Of a stretch of DNA of 64,000 nt, positions 1 through 9,590 are shown one piece after another. The stretch is from Carnobacterium iners (GTDB lineage: Bacteria; Bacillota; Bacilli; Lactobacillales; Carnobacteriaceae). The notes beneath the pieces are model-generated. The model ran no database searches and was not told the DNA's origin. It saw only the letters and a list, made by a program, of their open reading frames with translations. The position numbers were made by a program, and so were the translations under genes. Position 1 is the first letter of the stretch; the number at the start of each line of letters is the position of its first letter. Location: positions 62,001-126,000 of the forward strand of contig NZ_FXBJ01000002.1 of assembly GCF_900177385.1 (NCBI RefSeq). Reading direction: 5' to 3'.

Positions 1-126
1 GTGTTACTCACCCGTCCGCCACTCCTCTACTATCGAGTGCAAGCACTCAATAGTAGAAGCGTTCGACTTGCATGTATTAGGCATGCCGCCAGCGTTCGTC
101 CTGAGCCAGGATCAAACTCTCATAAA
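1..126 (-). rRNA. 16S ribosomal RNA, 5' end only
   Basis: Read on the minus strand, the sequence contains the universal 16S start (AGAGTTTGATCCTGGCTCAG), then GACGAACGCTGGCGGCATGC, the V1 hairpin and GGCGGACGGGTGAGTAACAC. Only about the first 125 nt are in the window and the gene continues past the left edge. The V1 stem has a long AT-rich arm with a GTGCTTGCAC tip. The 5' boundary is placed by comparison with other Lactobacillales 16S genes and could be off by a few bases. Confidence 0.97.
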
Positions 127-324
127 AGTTGAAACAACCCGTTAGGATTGTTTCGCTTTTTAACGATGCTTGAAGCTCATTAAAATGACTTGCTAGCGAA
201 TAATTATTCACTTTGTTTCTTTTGGTTCGACCCTTGGCCGAACCGCCGTTCACAGTTTGTTGTTCTACTTTGTTCAGTTTTCAAAGGTCTAATTTGTTTG
301 CGTTGTCGTTTTGACAACTTCTAA

Positions 325-354
325 ATACTACCAGAAGCCATTTAATTTGTCAAT
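325..354 (-). promoter_or_regulatory. rRNA operon promoter, proximal
   Basis: On the minus strand TTGACA (354-349) is followed after 18 bp by TAGTAT (330-325), a good vegetative sigma-A promoter. It lies about 200 bp upstream of the 16S 5' end. The transcribed leader contains CTTTGAAAACTGAAC near 286-270, a motif common in rRNA leaders of this order and linked there to antitermination or processing. The position and sequence fit the promoter-proximal part of an rrn operon. Confidence 0.7.
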
Positions 355-428
355 ACTTTTAGATAAATATTTTTTATTAATGTATATTTATTCAATATTG
401 ATTTCCTCGTTCAACACGACTTCAATAT

Positions 429-456
429 ATTATCATGAATGGTTATTCATTGTCAA
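429..456 (-). promoter_or_regulatory. rRNA operon promoter, distal
   Basis: On the minus strand TTGACA (456-451) and GATAAT (434-429) are separated by 16 bp. Together with the promoter at 325-354 this gives the tandem arrangement typical of rrn operons. No protein-coding gene is evident between 127 and 596; the open frames there are chance frames in AT-rich DNA. Confidence 0.6.
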
Positions 457-596
457 GCACATCATCTATGTTTTTTCTTTAATGCTTTATCTCATTATTC
501 TGTTGCACAACTTGTGTAACAACTTCTATTAATATAACAAGTTTATTAATATTGGTCAATAGAAAAACAGCTTTTTTTCTTTTTTAGGCCAATCTT

Positions 597-1136
597 TTAA
601 TTAAATGAATCTAAATCACATTGATAGAGATGAAAATCTTTTTTTTCACCGTCTGCTATCCTATCTATTTTCTTTCCAACATAAGTGAATCCAATATCTT
701 GATACAGTTTGTTCAAGTAGGCATTATCTGCTATACAGTCTAAACGTATTGCTGAATTTTTTTTCTTTTTAGCATAAAGTTTCGCTTCAGATAAAAGTTG
801 TTTTGATATCCCTTGTCCTGAAAAACTACGTTGAACAGTTAGACGATGCAAATATACATAAGCATCACTTGAATCTTTACCCCAAAATTCTTCATCCCAT
901 TCACTTTGATGGTTCCATAAAACAAACATCCCTGCTAGTTGATCATCAATCCTGCCAATAAAAACTTCGCCACGCTTAATAGCTTCTGAAGTATTATGCC
1001 TGTCTTCACCTTTTAAAATTCCACTCCATTGCTTTGAGCCTTTTGTTTGTAACCACTGTGCAGCTTGTTGCAACATTTCTTTGATGAACGGTTCATCTTT
1101 TAGCTCAGCTCTTCGGACAACTAATTTTCTAGTCAT
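597..1136 (-). CDS. GNAT family N-acetyltransferase
   Basis: The 179-residue protein has the GNAT fold pattern. An N-terminal half (residues about 5-90) leads into a beta strand and the acetyl-CoA binding segment VQRSFSGQGISKQLL (around 102-116), the Q/RxxGxG/A-type loop that holds the pyrophosphate of acetyl-CoA. This is followed by RLDCIADNAYLNKLYQDIGF, the usual motif B end. The acceptor substrate cannot be read from sequence. The gene stands alone, pointing towards the 16S gene and away from pgi. No clear hairpin terminator is visible beyond its stop. Confidence 0.85.
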   Translation of the reverse strand: MTRKLVVRRAELKDEPFIKEMLQQAAQWLQTKGSKQWSGILKGEDRHNTSEAIKRGEVFIGRIDDQLAGMFVLWNHQSEWDEEFWGKDSSDAYVYLHRLTVQRSFSGQGISKQLLSEAKLYAKKKKNSAIRLDCIADNAYLNKLYQDIGFTYVGKKIDRIADGEKKDFHLYQCDLDSFN

Positions 1137-1185
1137 ATTTTTCCACTTCCAGTCTATTATATAGTAGTAAATCTATTATCTTCTA

Positions 1186-1280
1186 TTAAAAAAAATAAAA
1201 AATCCTGATTATAGGTACAGTCAAGGCAATCAATGACTAGATTAGTTGCTGCTTGCCTTGACTATACGACATCAGGATTC
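1186..1280 (-). terminator. terminator of pgi
   Basis: On the minus strand a long hairpin has outer arms ATCAGGATT/AATCCTGAT (1271-1279 with 1201-1209) and an inner stem of AGTCAAGGCAA with its complement. It is followed by a U-rich tract (1200-1186). It sits just beyond the pgi stop and ends that transcript before the GNAT gene. Confidence 0.75.
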
Positions 1281-1296
1281 GTATTTATTCGTTATT

Positions 1297-2643
1297 TTAT
1301 AGACGTGCGTTTAATTCTTTTGCTAATTCTTCAAATCCAGGCTTACCCAATAGAGCAAACATATTTTTTTTGTAAGCTTCTACTCCTGGTTGATCAAATG
1401 GGTTTACCCCATTTAAGTAACCAGAAATACCGACTGCTATTTCAAAGAAATACATCAAATAACCTAAAGTATAAGCATCCGTTTCAGGAATCGTTACAAG
1501 CAAGTTCGGTACGTCTCCATCAGTATGAGCTAACAAAGTGCCTTGGAAAGCTTTAGTATTAACAAAGTCGATTTCCTTTCCTTGCAAATAACCCAATCCA
1601 TCTAAGTCATCAGCCGTTGTTGGGATGACCAATGTGTGTTTAGCTTTATTTACTTTAATAATCGTTTCAAAGATATTTCTTTGTCCATCTTGAATGGTTT
1701 GTCCAACGGAATGTAAATCAGTGGAGAAGTTTGCACTTGCCGGAAAAATACCTTTTTGATCTTTTCCTTCTGATTCGCCGAATAACTGTTTCCACCACTC
1801 TGAGAAATATTGTAAGTTTGGTTCGTAGTTAACCAATATTTCAGTTGTTTTGCCTTTACGATATAGTGCATTACGAATAGCTGCATATTGGTAAGCTTCA
1901 TTTTCTTCTAACTTATCGCTGCTAAAAGCGTCTACTGCATCTGCTGCACCCTGCATCAAAGCATCGATATCTGCTCCACTTGCTGCAATAGGCAATAAAC
2001 CTACTGCTGTTAATACTGAAAAACGTCCGCCGATGTCATCTGGGATAATGAAAGATTCATATCCTTGTGCATTAGCTTCTTCTTTTAAAGCACCTTTTGC
2101 TTTGTCTGTTGTTGCATAAATTCGTTTTTTAGCTTCATCTTTGCCATATTTCTTTTCTAACATTTCTTTAAAGATACGAAACGCGATTGCTGGCTCTGTT
2201 GTTGTACCTGATTTTGAAATGATATTTACAGAAAAATCTTTGTCTCCAATAACATCAATCAAGTCGCTTAGATACGATGAACTAATACTATTACCGGCAA
2301 AGAAAACTTGCGGCTGTTTTCTATCTTCTTTAGGAAGAACGTTATAGAATGAATGATTTAAAAAATCTAGTGCCGCTTTAGCACCTAGATATGATCCACC
2401 AATACCAATAACCACTAAAACTTCTGAATCATTTTGGATTTTTTTTGCTGCAGCTTTGATACGAGAAAATTCTTCTTTATCATAATTTTTAGGCAAGTCA
2501 ATCCAACCCAAATAGTCACTTCCTGCACCTGTTCCCTTACGCAACATTTTATCCGCAGTAGTCACTTGCTGTTGCATATTTGAAATTTCATGTGCTTGAA
2601 CAAATTTGTCGATTTTTGAATAGTCAAATTTAATGTGTCCCAT
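1297..2643 (-). CDS. pgi: glucose-6-phosphate isomerase
   Basis: This enzyme interconverts glucose-6-phosphate and fructose-6-phosphate in cytoplasmic glycolysis. The 448-residue length is the short Firmicutes form. Both family signatures are present: [16 protein letters not shown] near residue 205 and [14 protein letters not shown] near residue 417. The phosphate-binding [12 protein letters not shown] and [10 protein letters not shown] segments are also intact. A strong ribosome site (GGAGGG) precedes the ATG. The gene is monocistronic, with its own terminator downstream. Long shadow frames inside it are not genes. Confidence 0.97.
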   Translation of the reverse strand: MGHIKFDYSKIDKFVQAHEISNMQQQVTTADKMLRKGTGAGSDYLGWIDLPKNYDKEEFSRIKAAAKKIQNDSEVLVVIGIGGSYLGAKAALDFLNHSFYNVLPKEDRKQPQVFFAGNSISSSYLSDLIDVIGDKDFSVNIISKSGTTTEPAIAFRIFKEMLEKKYGKDEAKKRIYATTDKAKGALKEEANAQGYESFIIPDDIGGRFSVLTAVGLLPIAASGADIDALMQGAADAVDAFSSDKLEENEAYQYAAIRNALYRKGKTTEILVNYEPNLQYFSEWWKQLFGESEGKDQKGIFPASANFSTDLHSVGQTIQDGQRNIFETIIKVNKAKHTLVIPTTADDLDGLGYLQGKEIDFVNTKAFQGTLLAHTDGDVPNLLVTIPETDAYTLGYLMYFFEIAVGISGYLNGVNPFDQPGVEAYKKNMFALLGKPGFEELAKELNARL

Positions 2644-2736
2644 GTAAATCCCTCCATCATTTTATGTATTTATAAATGTACCCTTGCTTCATTTATCATA
2701 CTTTCTTAACTTTAGTAGTTTTTTATAGAAATAGCA

Positions 2737-2774
2737 AGAAAAAACAGCATGATTTCACGTGGCATGCTGTTTGT
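2737..2774 (-). terminator. hairpin terminator after the Nudix-like gene
   Basis: On the minus strand AACAGCATG...CATGCTGTT forms a stem around a short loop and is followed by a run of T (2746-2737). It separates the Nudix-like gene from pgi. Confidence 0.75.
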
Positions 2775-2784
2775 TATTTTTATT

Positions 2785-3165
2785 TTAAAATTGTGGAACA
2801 CCAGTAATTTCCCATTCTTCAAGAGCTTCTTTTAAAGTAGCTGATTGAACAAAAGAGAGATGCGCTAAATTTTCTTTCAAAATAGTACTTACCTGTATCT
2901 CTTTGTTTGCAACTTCAAATACAAATAAGGGAATATTCTTTCCGTTAACAACTGCATTTGTTAATTCAAATAAGTTTAGATTGTGGATATCAATAGCTAA
3001 CTGTTGCTTTAGTTCTTCTAAAATACACGCTAACCCTGTTTGTGTATCAAGAATCTGAGTTACTGGAAAGGAAACTTTTTCATTTTCTTCCTTCACTAAA
3101 AATAAGTATTTACCTTCTGGGCTATGCGTCATTATAGTTCCAGCTACCCGTTGTCTTTCTGTCAT
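2785..3165 (-). CDS. Nudix-like protein with a degenerate Nudix box
   Basis: The product is about 126 residues. I place the start at the ATG at 3165, because a frame extended to a GTG at 3180 would begin inside the ribosome site GAGGTG. The start VAGTIMTHSPEGKYLFLVK and the helix LACILEELKQQLAIDI align by eye with the strand-helix core of Nudix hydrolases (GxxxxxE...RExxEExG). The catalytic glutamates and the R-E pair are largely replaced. It may therefore be a non-catalytic family member, or bind nucleotide without hydrolysing it. Function is not known from sequence. Confidence 0.6.
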   Translation of the reverse strand: MTERQRVAGTIMTHSPEGKYLFLVKEENEKVSFPVTQILDTQTGLACILEELKQQLAIDIHNLNLFELTNAVVNGKNIPLFVFEVANKEIQVSTILKENLAHLSFVQSATLKEALEEWEITGVPQF

Positions 3166-3251
3166 TTTCAAACACCTCACGCTTAAGTTTTTAAATCCAG
3201 TCAGTAAATAGATAAATTTTTAATACAGCACAAAGAACAAATAAATCTTCC

Positions 3252-3629
3252 TCAGTTTATTTGCCTTGCTTCATCGTCTTTAGCTTCTTTGATCCAATAC
3301 GGCATTAACTCACGGATAGTATCAAATCCATCACGATCCGTTTTTTCTTGGCGGTATTTTCTTTTTTTAGAATGGTACTGGAAATGATTTTGTTCTTCTA
3401 GTACTCTTAATGACAGACTAATTTTCTTTGTATACTCATCGATATCTAAAATCATAATATCCATTGTGTCTCCAACAGTTAATACATCATTTAGATTTTT
3501 AACGTATCCATGCGTGCATTCGGAAATATGAATTAATCCTTGCGTCTCTTTATCCAAAGAAACAAATGCACCATAAGGTTGAATACCTGTTATTTTCCCT
3601 TTAACTATCATCCCAATTTTATAATCCAC
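3252..3629 (-). CDS. S1-domain RNA-binding protein (YugI/CvfD-like)
   Basis: The 125-residue protein begins with a complete S1 domain (residues 1-75): GMIVKGKITGIQPYGAFVSL, then GLIHISE and KISLSLR. A basic tail rich in K, R and Q follows. This matches the general stress protein 13 / CvfD family, small S1 proteins that associate with ribosomes or RNA and act as post-transcriptional regulators. A GTG start at 3629 with GAGGTGACC upstream is preferred. The gene lies close upstream of the Nudix-like gene (about 90 bp) in the same direction, so the two may be co-transcribed. Confidence 0.85.
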   Translation of the reverse strand: MDYKIGMIVKGKITGIQPYGAFVSLDKETQGLIHISECTHGYVKNLNDVLTVGDTMDIMILDIDEYTKKISLSLRVLEEQNHFQYHSKKRKYRQEKTDRDGFDTIRELMPYWIKEAKDDEARQIN

Positions 3630-3844
3630 CCGGTCACCTCATTTTAATACGTTTATAAAAATCTTCTATTTATTTGCTTCTTAATTGTATCATAACGATA
3701 AAATTTATGAAAATAGTATTCGCTTTCAAAGTCTGATTCTTTTTTTATGAAAGGTAAATAGTTATAGAATCACTATCTTTATTAACGTATACTGGGACAG
3801 AGATGAACAAAATTATTTTATTACAAGACAAAGGGAGTGTTTAT

Positions 3845-5017
3845 ATGGACTATTCGTTTGACGAAGTTATCGACCGTAAAGACAGTTTAGGACTTAAATG
3901 GAATAATTTAGATCAACAATTTGGTTGCGAAGAAGTTTTACCTATGTGGGTAGCCGATATGGATTTTTCCAGTCCACAACCCATACTTGATTCATTAAAG
4001 GGCGTTCTTGATACTCGTATTTTAGGCTACGCCACTCCTCCTGACACTCTTTATAACGCTATTATTCACTGGCAAAAAGAGCACCATCAAATGGAATTAA
4101 CAAAAGACGCTATTTTATTTGCACCAGGAGTTGTTCCTAGTATTGCCGTTATTATTCAGGCTCTAACCAACGAACAAGACGCTATTATGATTCACGATCC
4201 TGTTTATACACCTTTTTCAACTATGATTGAATTAAATAAACGCCGCTGTATTCGTTCTACACTATTAATGGAGAACAATCAATTTAAAATGGATTTTGAA
4301 GACATCGAAAAGAAACTGGTTGAAGAGCAAGTGAAATTATTTGTTTTATGTAATCCACAAAACCCAGGTGGACGTGTTTGGTCTAAACAAGAACTCTTAA
4401 CTTTAGCTGAACTCTGTAAAAAATACCACGTGCTCATTATTAGTGATGAAATACATGCTGACTTAATTTTTTCACCTTACCAATTTACTTCTTTAGTTAC
4501 CTTAGACCCAAGCTACCAAGATTTTGTCTTAACACTTTCTGCTGCAACTAAGACATTTAATATAGCGGGTGTAAAATTAGCTATGATTTTTGCCCATAAC
4601 CCAAAGCTCTACAAACAAATTCATCTTTACCAAGAAGCTATTGAACATAGTTGCTTGAATACATTTGGCTATGTTGCTACGGAGACTGCATTTACTCAAT
4701 GTGGCCCTTGGTTGGAACAATTGATGGCAAGGCTCGAAGAAAATCTGACGATGGTTTGTCACTTTTTTGATACACGACTACCCCAAGTGAACTATATGAA
4801 ACCACAAGGAACGTACTTATTCTGGTTTGATTGTTCTAGCCTTGGTTTGACGGACGAAGAATTGATGAATCACTTTATCCATGTAGGTAAAATCGCCTTA
4901 AACGCTGGTGTGGCATACGGTCCAGGAGGCTCACAATATATGCGCTTAAATTTTGCAGCTCCAAAAGTGCTTATTGAAGAAGGCTTAAAACGAATCAAAT
5001 TTGCTTTTGAACAATAA
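3845..5017 (+). CDS. MalY/PatB family pyridoxal-phosphate C-S lyase/aminotransferase
   Basis: This is a fold-type I PLP enzyme of about 390 residues. ATG 3845 is chosen because AAGGGAGTG lies 8-14 bp upstream; an in-frame ATG at 3803 lacks such a site. Family marks are LPMWVADMDF near the N-terminus, NPQNPGGRVW in the middle, DEIHADL, and the Schiff-base lysine in LSAATKTFNIAG. The C-terminus has YMRLNFAAP. The order of motifs fits cystathionine beta-lyase/PatB-type C-S lyases, which release homocysteine or H2S from thioether amino acids. The exact substrate is not certain. Confidence 0.9.
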   Translation: MDYSFDEVIDRKDSLGLKWNNLDQQFGCEEVLPMWVADMDFSSPQPILDSLKGVLDTRILGYATPPDTLYNAIIHWQKEHHQMELTKDAILFAPGVVPSIAVIIQALTNEQDAIMIHDPVYTPFSTMIELNKRRCIRSTLLMENNQFKMDFEDIEKKLVEEQVKLFVLCNPQNPGGRVWSKQELLTLAELCKKYHVLIISDEIHADLIFSPYQFTSLVTLDPSYQDFVLTLSAATKTFNIAGVKLAMIFAHNPKLYKQIHLYQEAIEHSCLNTFGYVATETAFTQCGPWLEQLMARLEENLTMVCHFFDTRLPQVNYMKPQGTYLFWFDCSSLGLTDEELMNHFIHVGKIALNAGVAYGPGGSQYMRLNFAAPKVLIEEGLKRIKFAFEQ

Positions 5018-5021
5018 AAAT

Positions 5022-5077
5022 AAAAACGACTCGATAAGAAGAACACTTTAAAAGTGGCTTTTATTGAGTCGTTTTTA
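5022..5077. terminator. bidirectional terminator
   Basis: AAAAACGACTCGATAA (5021-5036) pairs with TTATTGAGTCGTTTTT (5061-5076), with A and T tracts on either side. It can therefore end both the plus-strand C-S lyase gene and the minus-strand kinase gene that converge here. Confidence 0.75.
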
Positions 5078-5086
5078 CTTAGTTAG

Positions 5087-5950
5087 TTAGTTAGTTAGTT
5101 GTTCTGCCGCTAACAACAAACATCCAGTAATCCCAGCATTATCTCCTAGAGCTGGTGGAACAATGTATTCTTCTAATGGAGGCAGTTCAACATAATCACC
5201 CATTAGTTTTTCAAATTCTTGGCGAATTAGTGGGAATAGTTGTGCTTGCTTCATAACTCCTCCACCTAAGACAATTCTTTCAGGACTTACTATTAACGTA
5301 TAATTCATCAATGCCTGAGCAATGTAGTAGGCTTCCATTTCCCAAACAGCTGAATCAGAGGTTAATTCATGACCTGTTTTTCCATATCTTTGTTCGATAG
5401 CTGGACCGGCTGCAATACCTTCTAGACAATTTCCGTGGTATGGACAAGTTCCTTTAAACGTTTCATCTGGGTGCAAACGAACCATGATGTGCCCCATTTC
5501 TGGATGACCGTATCCGGATAATAATTCTCCATTTACAACTGCTCCACCACCAATACCCGTACCAACCGTTAGATAAACACAACTAGAAAGCCCCATTGCT
5601 GCCCCTTTTTTCACCTCTCCTAACGCTGCTGCGTTAACGTCAGTCGTCCATCCTATAGGAATAGCGTATCTTTTTTTGATAGCTCCTAAGAAATCAAAGT
5701 TTTTCCAAGCTGTTTTAGGTGTTGTCGTTACGTATCCATAAGTTGGTGACGTTGGATTAACATCTATCGGGCCAAATGACCCAATGCCTATCGCTGATAA
5801 CTCGAACGAATCAAAATAATTAAAAACGTGTTCCAGTGTTTCTTCTGGCGTTGTTGTTGGAATACTAATTTTCTCTTTTAATTCTCCTCGTTCATCACTT
5901 ATTGCACAAACAAATTTTGTTCCACCTGCTTCAATTGCACCATACATCAT
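5087..5950 (-). CDS. ROK family fructokinase
   Basis: The product is a 287-residue cytoplasmic sugar kinase of the ROK family. It has the N-terminal ATP phosphate loop GAIEAGGTKFVCAI and GTGIGGGAVVNG in the centre. It also has the ROK zinc cluster pattern HPEMGHI...CPYHGNCLEG, which makes it close to the ScrK/GmuE fructokinases. It converts fructose to fructose-6-phosphate, directly upstream of glycolysis. Five copies of the tetranucleotide TTAG (plus strand, 5079-5098) contain the stop codon. Because this repeat yields the same stop after any number of units above about three, slippage there would not alter the protein. Confidence 0.9.
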   Translation of the reverse strand: MMYGAIEAGGTKFVCAISDERGELKEKISIPTTTPEETLEHVFNYFDSFELSAIGIGSFGPIDVNPTSPTYGYVTTTPKTAWKNFDFLGAIKKRYAIPIGWTTDVNAAALGEVKKGAAMGLSSCVYLTVGTGIGGGAVVNGELLSGYGHPEMGHIMVRLHPDETFKGTCPYHGNCLEGIAAGPAIEQRYGKTGHELTSDSAVWEMEAYYIAQALMNYTLIVSPERIVLGGGVMKQAQLFPLIRQEFEKLMGDYVELPPLEEYIVPPALGDNAGITGCLLLAAEQLTN

Positions 5951-6211
5951 TCATTAAACAGTCCCTTCTCACTCTTGTTGTCCACTATATTATAACATAA
6001 GTCGTAAAAAATGAGGGCGTTCTCAACTAATCTAATGAAAAAAACAGGGTAAACAAACTCTTACTGCTTCAATCACAACTCGTTTTAGCTGCTGTTAGAT
6101 TTATTGAGCTTTTAATGGCTCAATTGACTTGTCGATTTTTTTTAAATAGGATATCTTATATTTATCTACTGCCCTTTTTGCATTTATTCTTTACCATTGG
6201 AGGTTTCAATC

Positions 6212-6388
6212 TTGCCTATAAAACTGACTGTCCTAACTATCTTAATCTTTGTTGCTCTTGATCACTTTTTAAATCCTATTGCAGGATTACTCTTTCCAAT
6301 TGACGCCTTAGGGGTTCTTTTTAGTTTTCTCTATTGGTTTTTATTGCTCTTTCTTTCTTATAGATTAGCTTGTTATTTCACTAAATAA
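6212..6388 (+). CDS. small hydrophobic membrane protein
   Basis: The 58-residue frame begins at TTG 6212, which is preceded at 8 bp by GGAGG (6199-6203). An upstream in-frame TTG at 6197 would overlap that ribosome site. Two hydrophobic segments (about residues 5-30 and 38-52) are separated by a short polar turn, with a basic C-terminal end. I do not recognise the family. It is supported only by the ribosome site, its length and its membrane-like composition. Confidence 0.5.
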   Translation: MPIKLTVLTILIFVALDHFLNPIAGLLFPIDALGVLFSFLYWFLLLFLSYRLACYFTK

Positions 6389-6435
6389 AAGACGTTTCAT
6401 TATAAAAGTTAGTTATGGTTTGTACTCAGCCAAAA

Positions 6436-6476
6436 TAAAAAAACTCATCGCAACTAGTGCAACGAGTTTTTTTATT
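6436..6476 (-). terminator. terminator of the cyclophilin gene
   Basis: On the minus strand AAACTCGTTGCA...TGCGATGAGTTT forms a hairpin followed by TTTTTTTATTTT. The plus strand also carries a T run, so it may act on both converging transcripts. Confidence 0.7.
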
Positions 6477-6482
6477 TTTAAC

Positions 6483-6995
6483 TTAAGCTAATTCGATTGT
6501 TTCGATTACAACATCATTAACAGGTTTGTCTTGAGGACCACGTTTGACGTTTTGAATAGATTCAACCACATCCATACCTTCAATAACTTGTCCAAAAACA
6601 GTGTGCTTGTTATCTAACCAAGGTGTTCCATCTGGAGCTGTAACGATAAAGAATTGGCTTCCGTTTGTCCCAGGTCCAGCATTAGCCATTGAAAGTGTGC
6701 CGTACAAGTTAAAAACTTCTGTTGAAAATTCATCTTCAAAAGAATCTCCCCATAAGCTTTCTCCGCCCATTCCAGTACCTGTTGGGTCACCACCTTGAAT
6801 CATAAATTCAGGAATGACACGGTGAAAAATAACGCCATCGTAATAGCCTTTCTTTGCTAGGCCTAAAAAGTTTTCAACTGTTTTAGGAGCCACTTCTGGG
6901 AAGAGTTTAATTTTAACGTCACCCATCGTTGTTTTAACGGTTACTAATTTTTCGTTGTCTGCTATTTCTTTTGATAATTGAGAAAGTTGAGTCAT
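6483..6995 (-). CDS. peptidyl-prolyl cis-trans isomerase, cyclophilin type
   Basis: This 170-residue cyclophilin has no signal peptide, so it is cytoplasmic. Its core motifs are [30 protein letters not shown], and [20 protein letters not shown] followed by [12 protein letters not shown]. These contain the catalytic arginine and the substrate pocket. Length fits the short bacterial PpiB group. It stands alone with a good ribosome site (AGGAGG) and its own terminator. Confidence 0.95.
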   Translation of the reverse strand: MTQLSQLSKEIADNEKLVTVKTTMGDVKIKLFPEVAPKTVENFLGLAKKGYYDGVIFHRVIPEFMIQGGDPTGTGMGGESLWGDSFEDEFSTEVFNLYGTLSMANAGPGTNGSQFFIVTAPDGTPWLDNKHTVFGQVIEGMDVVESIQNVKRGPQDKPVNDVVIETIELA

Positions 6996-7229
6996 GTTGT
7001 ATCCTCCTTATTTTTAATTACTCTTCAATCATACTTAAGAAGTTAACTTTTTACCAATGATTTTAATCAAATACAGGAACTAATTTTTAATCTTATTGCT
7101 AACTTAGCGTTTTAAACCCTATTTAGAACTAAAAAAGATGATTTTTTAATTCTTTTAACTTAAGCATGCTCTGTTTTCATGGTATGATAGAGAAAATAAA
7201 TAGGCTTTACTTAAAAAAGGTGGTACATT

Positions 7230-7730
7230 ATGGCAATTTTATCTAATTTTCCTCTTATCGCTGCTGTAACCGCGATTATCTTTGCACAACTGATTAAAAT
7301 TCCAGTTGCTTTTCTTTTACAAAGGAAAAGCACCTGGGGATTAGCTACTTCAACCGGCGGTATGCCTAGTTCTCATTCGGCATCTGTGACGGCTTTGATC
7401 ACAGCCTTAGCCCTTCAAGAAGGTGTGAGTTCACCTTTTGTAGCAATCGCTAGTACATTTGGGATGATTGTCATGTTTGATTCGATGGGTGTTCGCAGAC
7501 AAAGTGGCGAACAAGGGATCTTATTGAATCACTTAATCATTGATTTTCAAAACCTCAGCAACAAAGTTTTAAGAATTTCCCAAGAACCTGACGGCACACA
7601 AACCGTGCAAAAAGAGACTCATTTGAAAGAATATTTAGGACATAAACCGATTGAAGTCTTCTTTGGAATTTTAACCGGTATTGGCGTTGCCTTTGTTGTT
7701 AAAAATATTTTACTAACTATCGGATTCTGA
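7230..7730 (+). CDS. divergent PAP2 family membrane protein (YuiD-like)
   Basis: The 166-residue protein starts after AAAAGGTGG and has three to four hydrophobic segments. The motif TGGMPSSHSASVTAL (about residues 44-58) is the phosphate-binding and catalytic Ser-His part of the acid phosphatase/vanadium peroxidase superfamily. DSMGVRRQSGEQ follows. This is the DUF212/YuiD family. The activity is unproven; a role on lipid phosphates fits both the fold and the nearby pgpA gene. A TGGTATGATA extended -10 box lies near 7181-7190. Confidence 0.85.
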   Translation: MAILSNFPLIAAVTAIIFAQLIKIPVAFLLQRKSTWGLATSTGGMPSSHSASVTALITALALQEGVSSPFVAIASTFGMIVMFDSMGVRRQSGEQGILLNHLIIDFQNLSNKVLRISQEPDGTQTVQKETHLKEYLGHKPIEVFFGILTGIGVAFVVKNILLTIGF

Positions 7731-7773
7731 AAAATTTCAGTTTGGTCGGATAATTATCTTAAAGCATCTTTTA

Positions 7774-7813
7774 GTGGACCAGTGTAGGTCCTGCTAATAA
7801 AGATGTTTTTATT
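7774..7813 (+). terminator. terminator after the YuiD-like gene
   Basis: GCATCTTTTAGTGGACC pairs imperfectly with GGTCCTGCTAATAAAGATG (7787-7805 side) and is followed by TTTTTATTT. It overlaps the first bases of the longest reading frame of the next gene, which is a strong reason to start that gene later, at 7899. Confidence 0.7.
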
Positions 7814-7898
7814 TATATCGGAGACCATTGAATCCAAAAAAATTTCACGTTATACTAAAACACACCTGACAGATTTATTACTAGATGGAGGAATAACC

Positions 7899-8891
7899 TT
7901 GAAAACAACTGAAGAACTATTTGACATCACGATTATTGGTGGTGGCCCGACAGGCATGTTTGCGGCTTTTTATGGCGGTATGCGGAATGCAAAAGTTAAA
8001 ATTATCGAAAGCCTTCCACAACTCGGCGGACAATTATCAATGCTTTATCCTGAAAAAGATATCTTTGATATTGCTGCTATGCCAGTGATTGGTGCCCAAG
8101 AATTAATTGACAACCTCGCTGTTCAGCTGTCTCGCTTCGATCAAACAACTTGCTTGGAAGAAGAAGTGGTTGATATCAAAAAGAATCATGACGGTATATT
8201 TGAATTACACACTAAGAAAGCCATTCACTATTCAAAAGCAGTTATTATTACTGCTGGAAATGGTGCGTTTCAACCGCGTCGCTTAGAAATTGAACAGGCA
8301 GAAAAATATGAAGGTAAAACCCTTCATTACTACGTTAATAATGTTGAACAATTTAAAAACCGAACCGTTGCTATTTGTGGTGGTGGAGACTCTGCTGTTG
8401 ATTGGGCATTAGCGCTAGAGCCCATCGCTAAAAAAGTTTACCTCATTCATCGTCGCAATAAATTCAGAGCACTAGAACACAGTGTTTCTTTGCTTGAAAA
8501 ATCTAGTGTTGAAATAAAAACACCCTTTGTACCTGAATCTCTAAGTGGTACCGATCGCTCTTTAAGCCACGTCACTTTAAAAGAAGTCAGAGGAGACCAA
8601 GAAAAAACACTAGAAATCGATGATTTTCTCGTTAATTATGGCTTTACTTCTTCTATTGGGCCTATGAAGAATTGGGGTTTTGAAGTAAAGCATAACGAAA
8701 TTGTTGTTAACACAAAAATGGAAACCACTGTTCCTGGCATATATGCTGCTGGTGACATCTGTACCTACGACGGTAAAATCAAACTCATTGCGACTGGCTT
8801 CGGTGAAGCTCCTACAGCTATTAATAATGCGATGAGTTACATCAACCCAGACGAACGTGTTCAACCCATGCACAGTACTAGTTTATTTTAA
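7899..8891 (+). CDS. ferredoxin-NADP(+) reductase, thioredoxin-reductase type
   Basis: The product is a 330-residue flavoprotein. TTG 7899 has TGGAGGAA 6-12 bp upstream. A longer frame to 7803 would start inside a terminator and add 32 residues not seen in the family. An FAD-binding Rossmann motif ([15 protein letters not shown]) is at the N-terminus, followed by the NADPH-binding [12 protein letters not shown] in the middle and [21 protein letters not shown] at the end. The CxxC redox pair of true thioredoxin reductases is absent, which marks the YumC/FNR2 group. It passes electrons from NADPH to ferredoxin or flavodoxin. Confidence 0.93.
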   Translation: MKTTEELFDITIIGGGPTGMFAAFYGGMRNAKVKIIESLPQLGGQLSMLYPEKDIFDIAAMPVIGAQELIDNLAVQLSRFDQTTCLEEEVVDIKKNHDGIFELHTKKAIHYSKAVIITAGNGAFQPRRLEIEQAEKYEGKTLHYYVNNVEQFKNRTVAICGGGDSAVDWALALEPIAKKVYLIHRRNKFRALEHSVSLLEKSSVEIKTPFVPESLSGTDRSLSHVTLKEVRGDQEKTLEIDDFLVNYGFTSSIGPMKNWGFEVKHNEIVVNTKMETTVPGIYAAGDICTYDGKIKLIATGFGEAPTAINNAMSYINPDERVQPMHSTSLF

Positions 8892-8962
8892 AAGTCACTT
8901 TTTCCGACTATTTTCTTTAGTTACGGTATAATGGACTTATTTATTATAGGAGGTTTTACAAC

Positions 8963-9469
8963 ATGGTAAAAGAAAGTGAAGGTTTGCATCAAAAAGCACT
9001 TAGCTTGATTAAAGAACGTGGCGTAGAATTAACGGATATAGCAGATTTAGTTTTATTTTTACAAACACCTTATATTAAAGATTTAACCCAAGAAGAATGT
9101 TTGCTTAACGTTGAAGCTGTTTTAACAAAACGCGAAGTTCAAAACACTATCTTGACTGGGATTCAATTAGATATTTTAGCAGAACAAAACCAATTAATGG
9201 AACCTTTACAAAGTATCATTTTAAGTGATGAAGGACTTTATGGGATTGATGAAATTTTAGCTCTTTCAATTGTTAATGTCTACGGATCAATTGGATTTAC
9301 AAACTATGGCTATATCGATAAAATAAAGCCGGGTATTTTAGCTCAACTAAACAGTCACGAAGGCGATAAAGTACACACCTTTATGGATGACATAGTCGGA
9401 GCTATCGCGGCGGCGGCAGCAAGTCGACTAGCACACGCCAACCCAGCAAAAAGCGACCTAGTAAAATAA
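8963..9469 (+). CDS. phosphatidylglycerophosphatase A family protein (YutG-like)
   Basis: This 168-residue protein matches the PgpA/YutG family throughout. It has LIKERGVELTDIADLVLFLQ at the N-terminus and LSDEGLYGIDEILALSIVNVYGSIGFTNYG in the middle. It ends with HTFMDDIVGAIAAAAASRLAH, with acidic residues suited to metal binding. It would remove the phosphate from phosphatidylglycerophosphate in membrane lipid synthesis, but the soluble Firmicutes branch is less well tested. TATAAT (8927-8932) and TAGGAGG lie upstream, giving a well-defined promoter and ribosome site. Confidence 0.88.
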   Translation: MVKESEGLHQKALSLIKERGVELTDIADLVLFLQTPYIKDLTQEECLLNVEAVLTKREVQNTILTGIQLDILAEQNQLMEPLQSIILSDEGLYGIDEILALSIVNVYGSIGFTNYGYIDKIKPGILAQLNSHEGDKVHTFMDDIVGAIAAAAASRLAHANPAKSDLVK

Positions 9470-9590
9470 GATAAGAAGAACTCTGTTCAGCTCTGACAAG
9501 GAAATGTAACATTACCCAAAGAGCTAAGGTTCAAAGCTCCATTATGGCAAGATTTGGAGCGACCTATCTTGTTTCGAAAAGAAAACAAGA

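Noticed and set aside
311-532. 73-residue open frame within the rRNA promoter region
   Set aside because: It overlaps both rrn promoters, has no ribosome site and is low-complexity hydrophobic sequence typical of AT-rich chance frames.
5079-5098. TTAG tetranucleotide repeat as a phase-variation switch of the fructokinase
   Set aside because: The repeat supplies a stop after the same residues whatever the number of units above about three, so slippage has no effect on the product.
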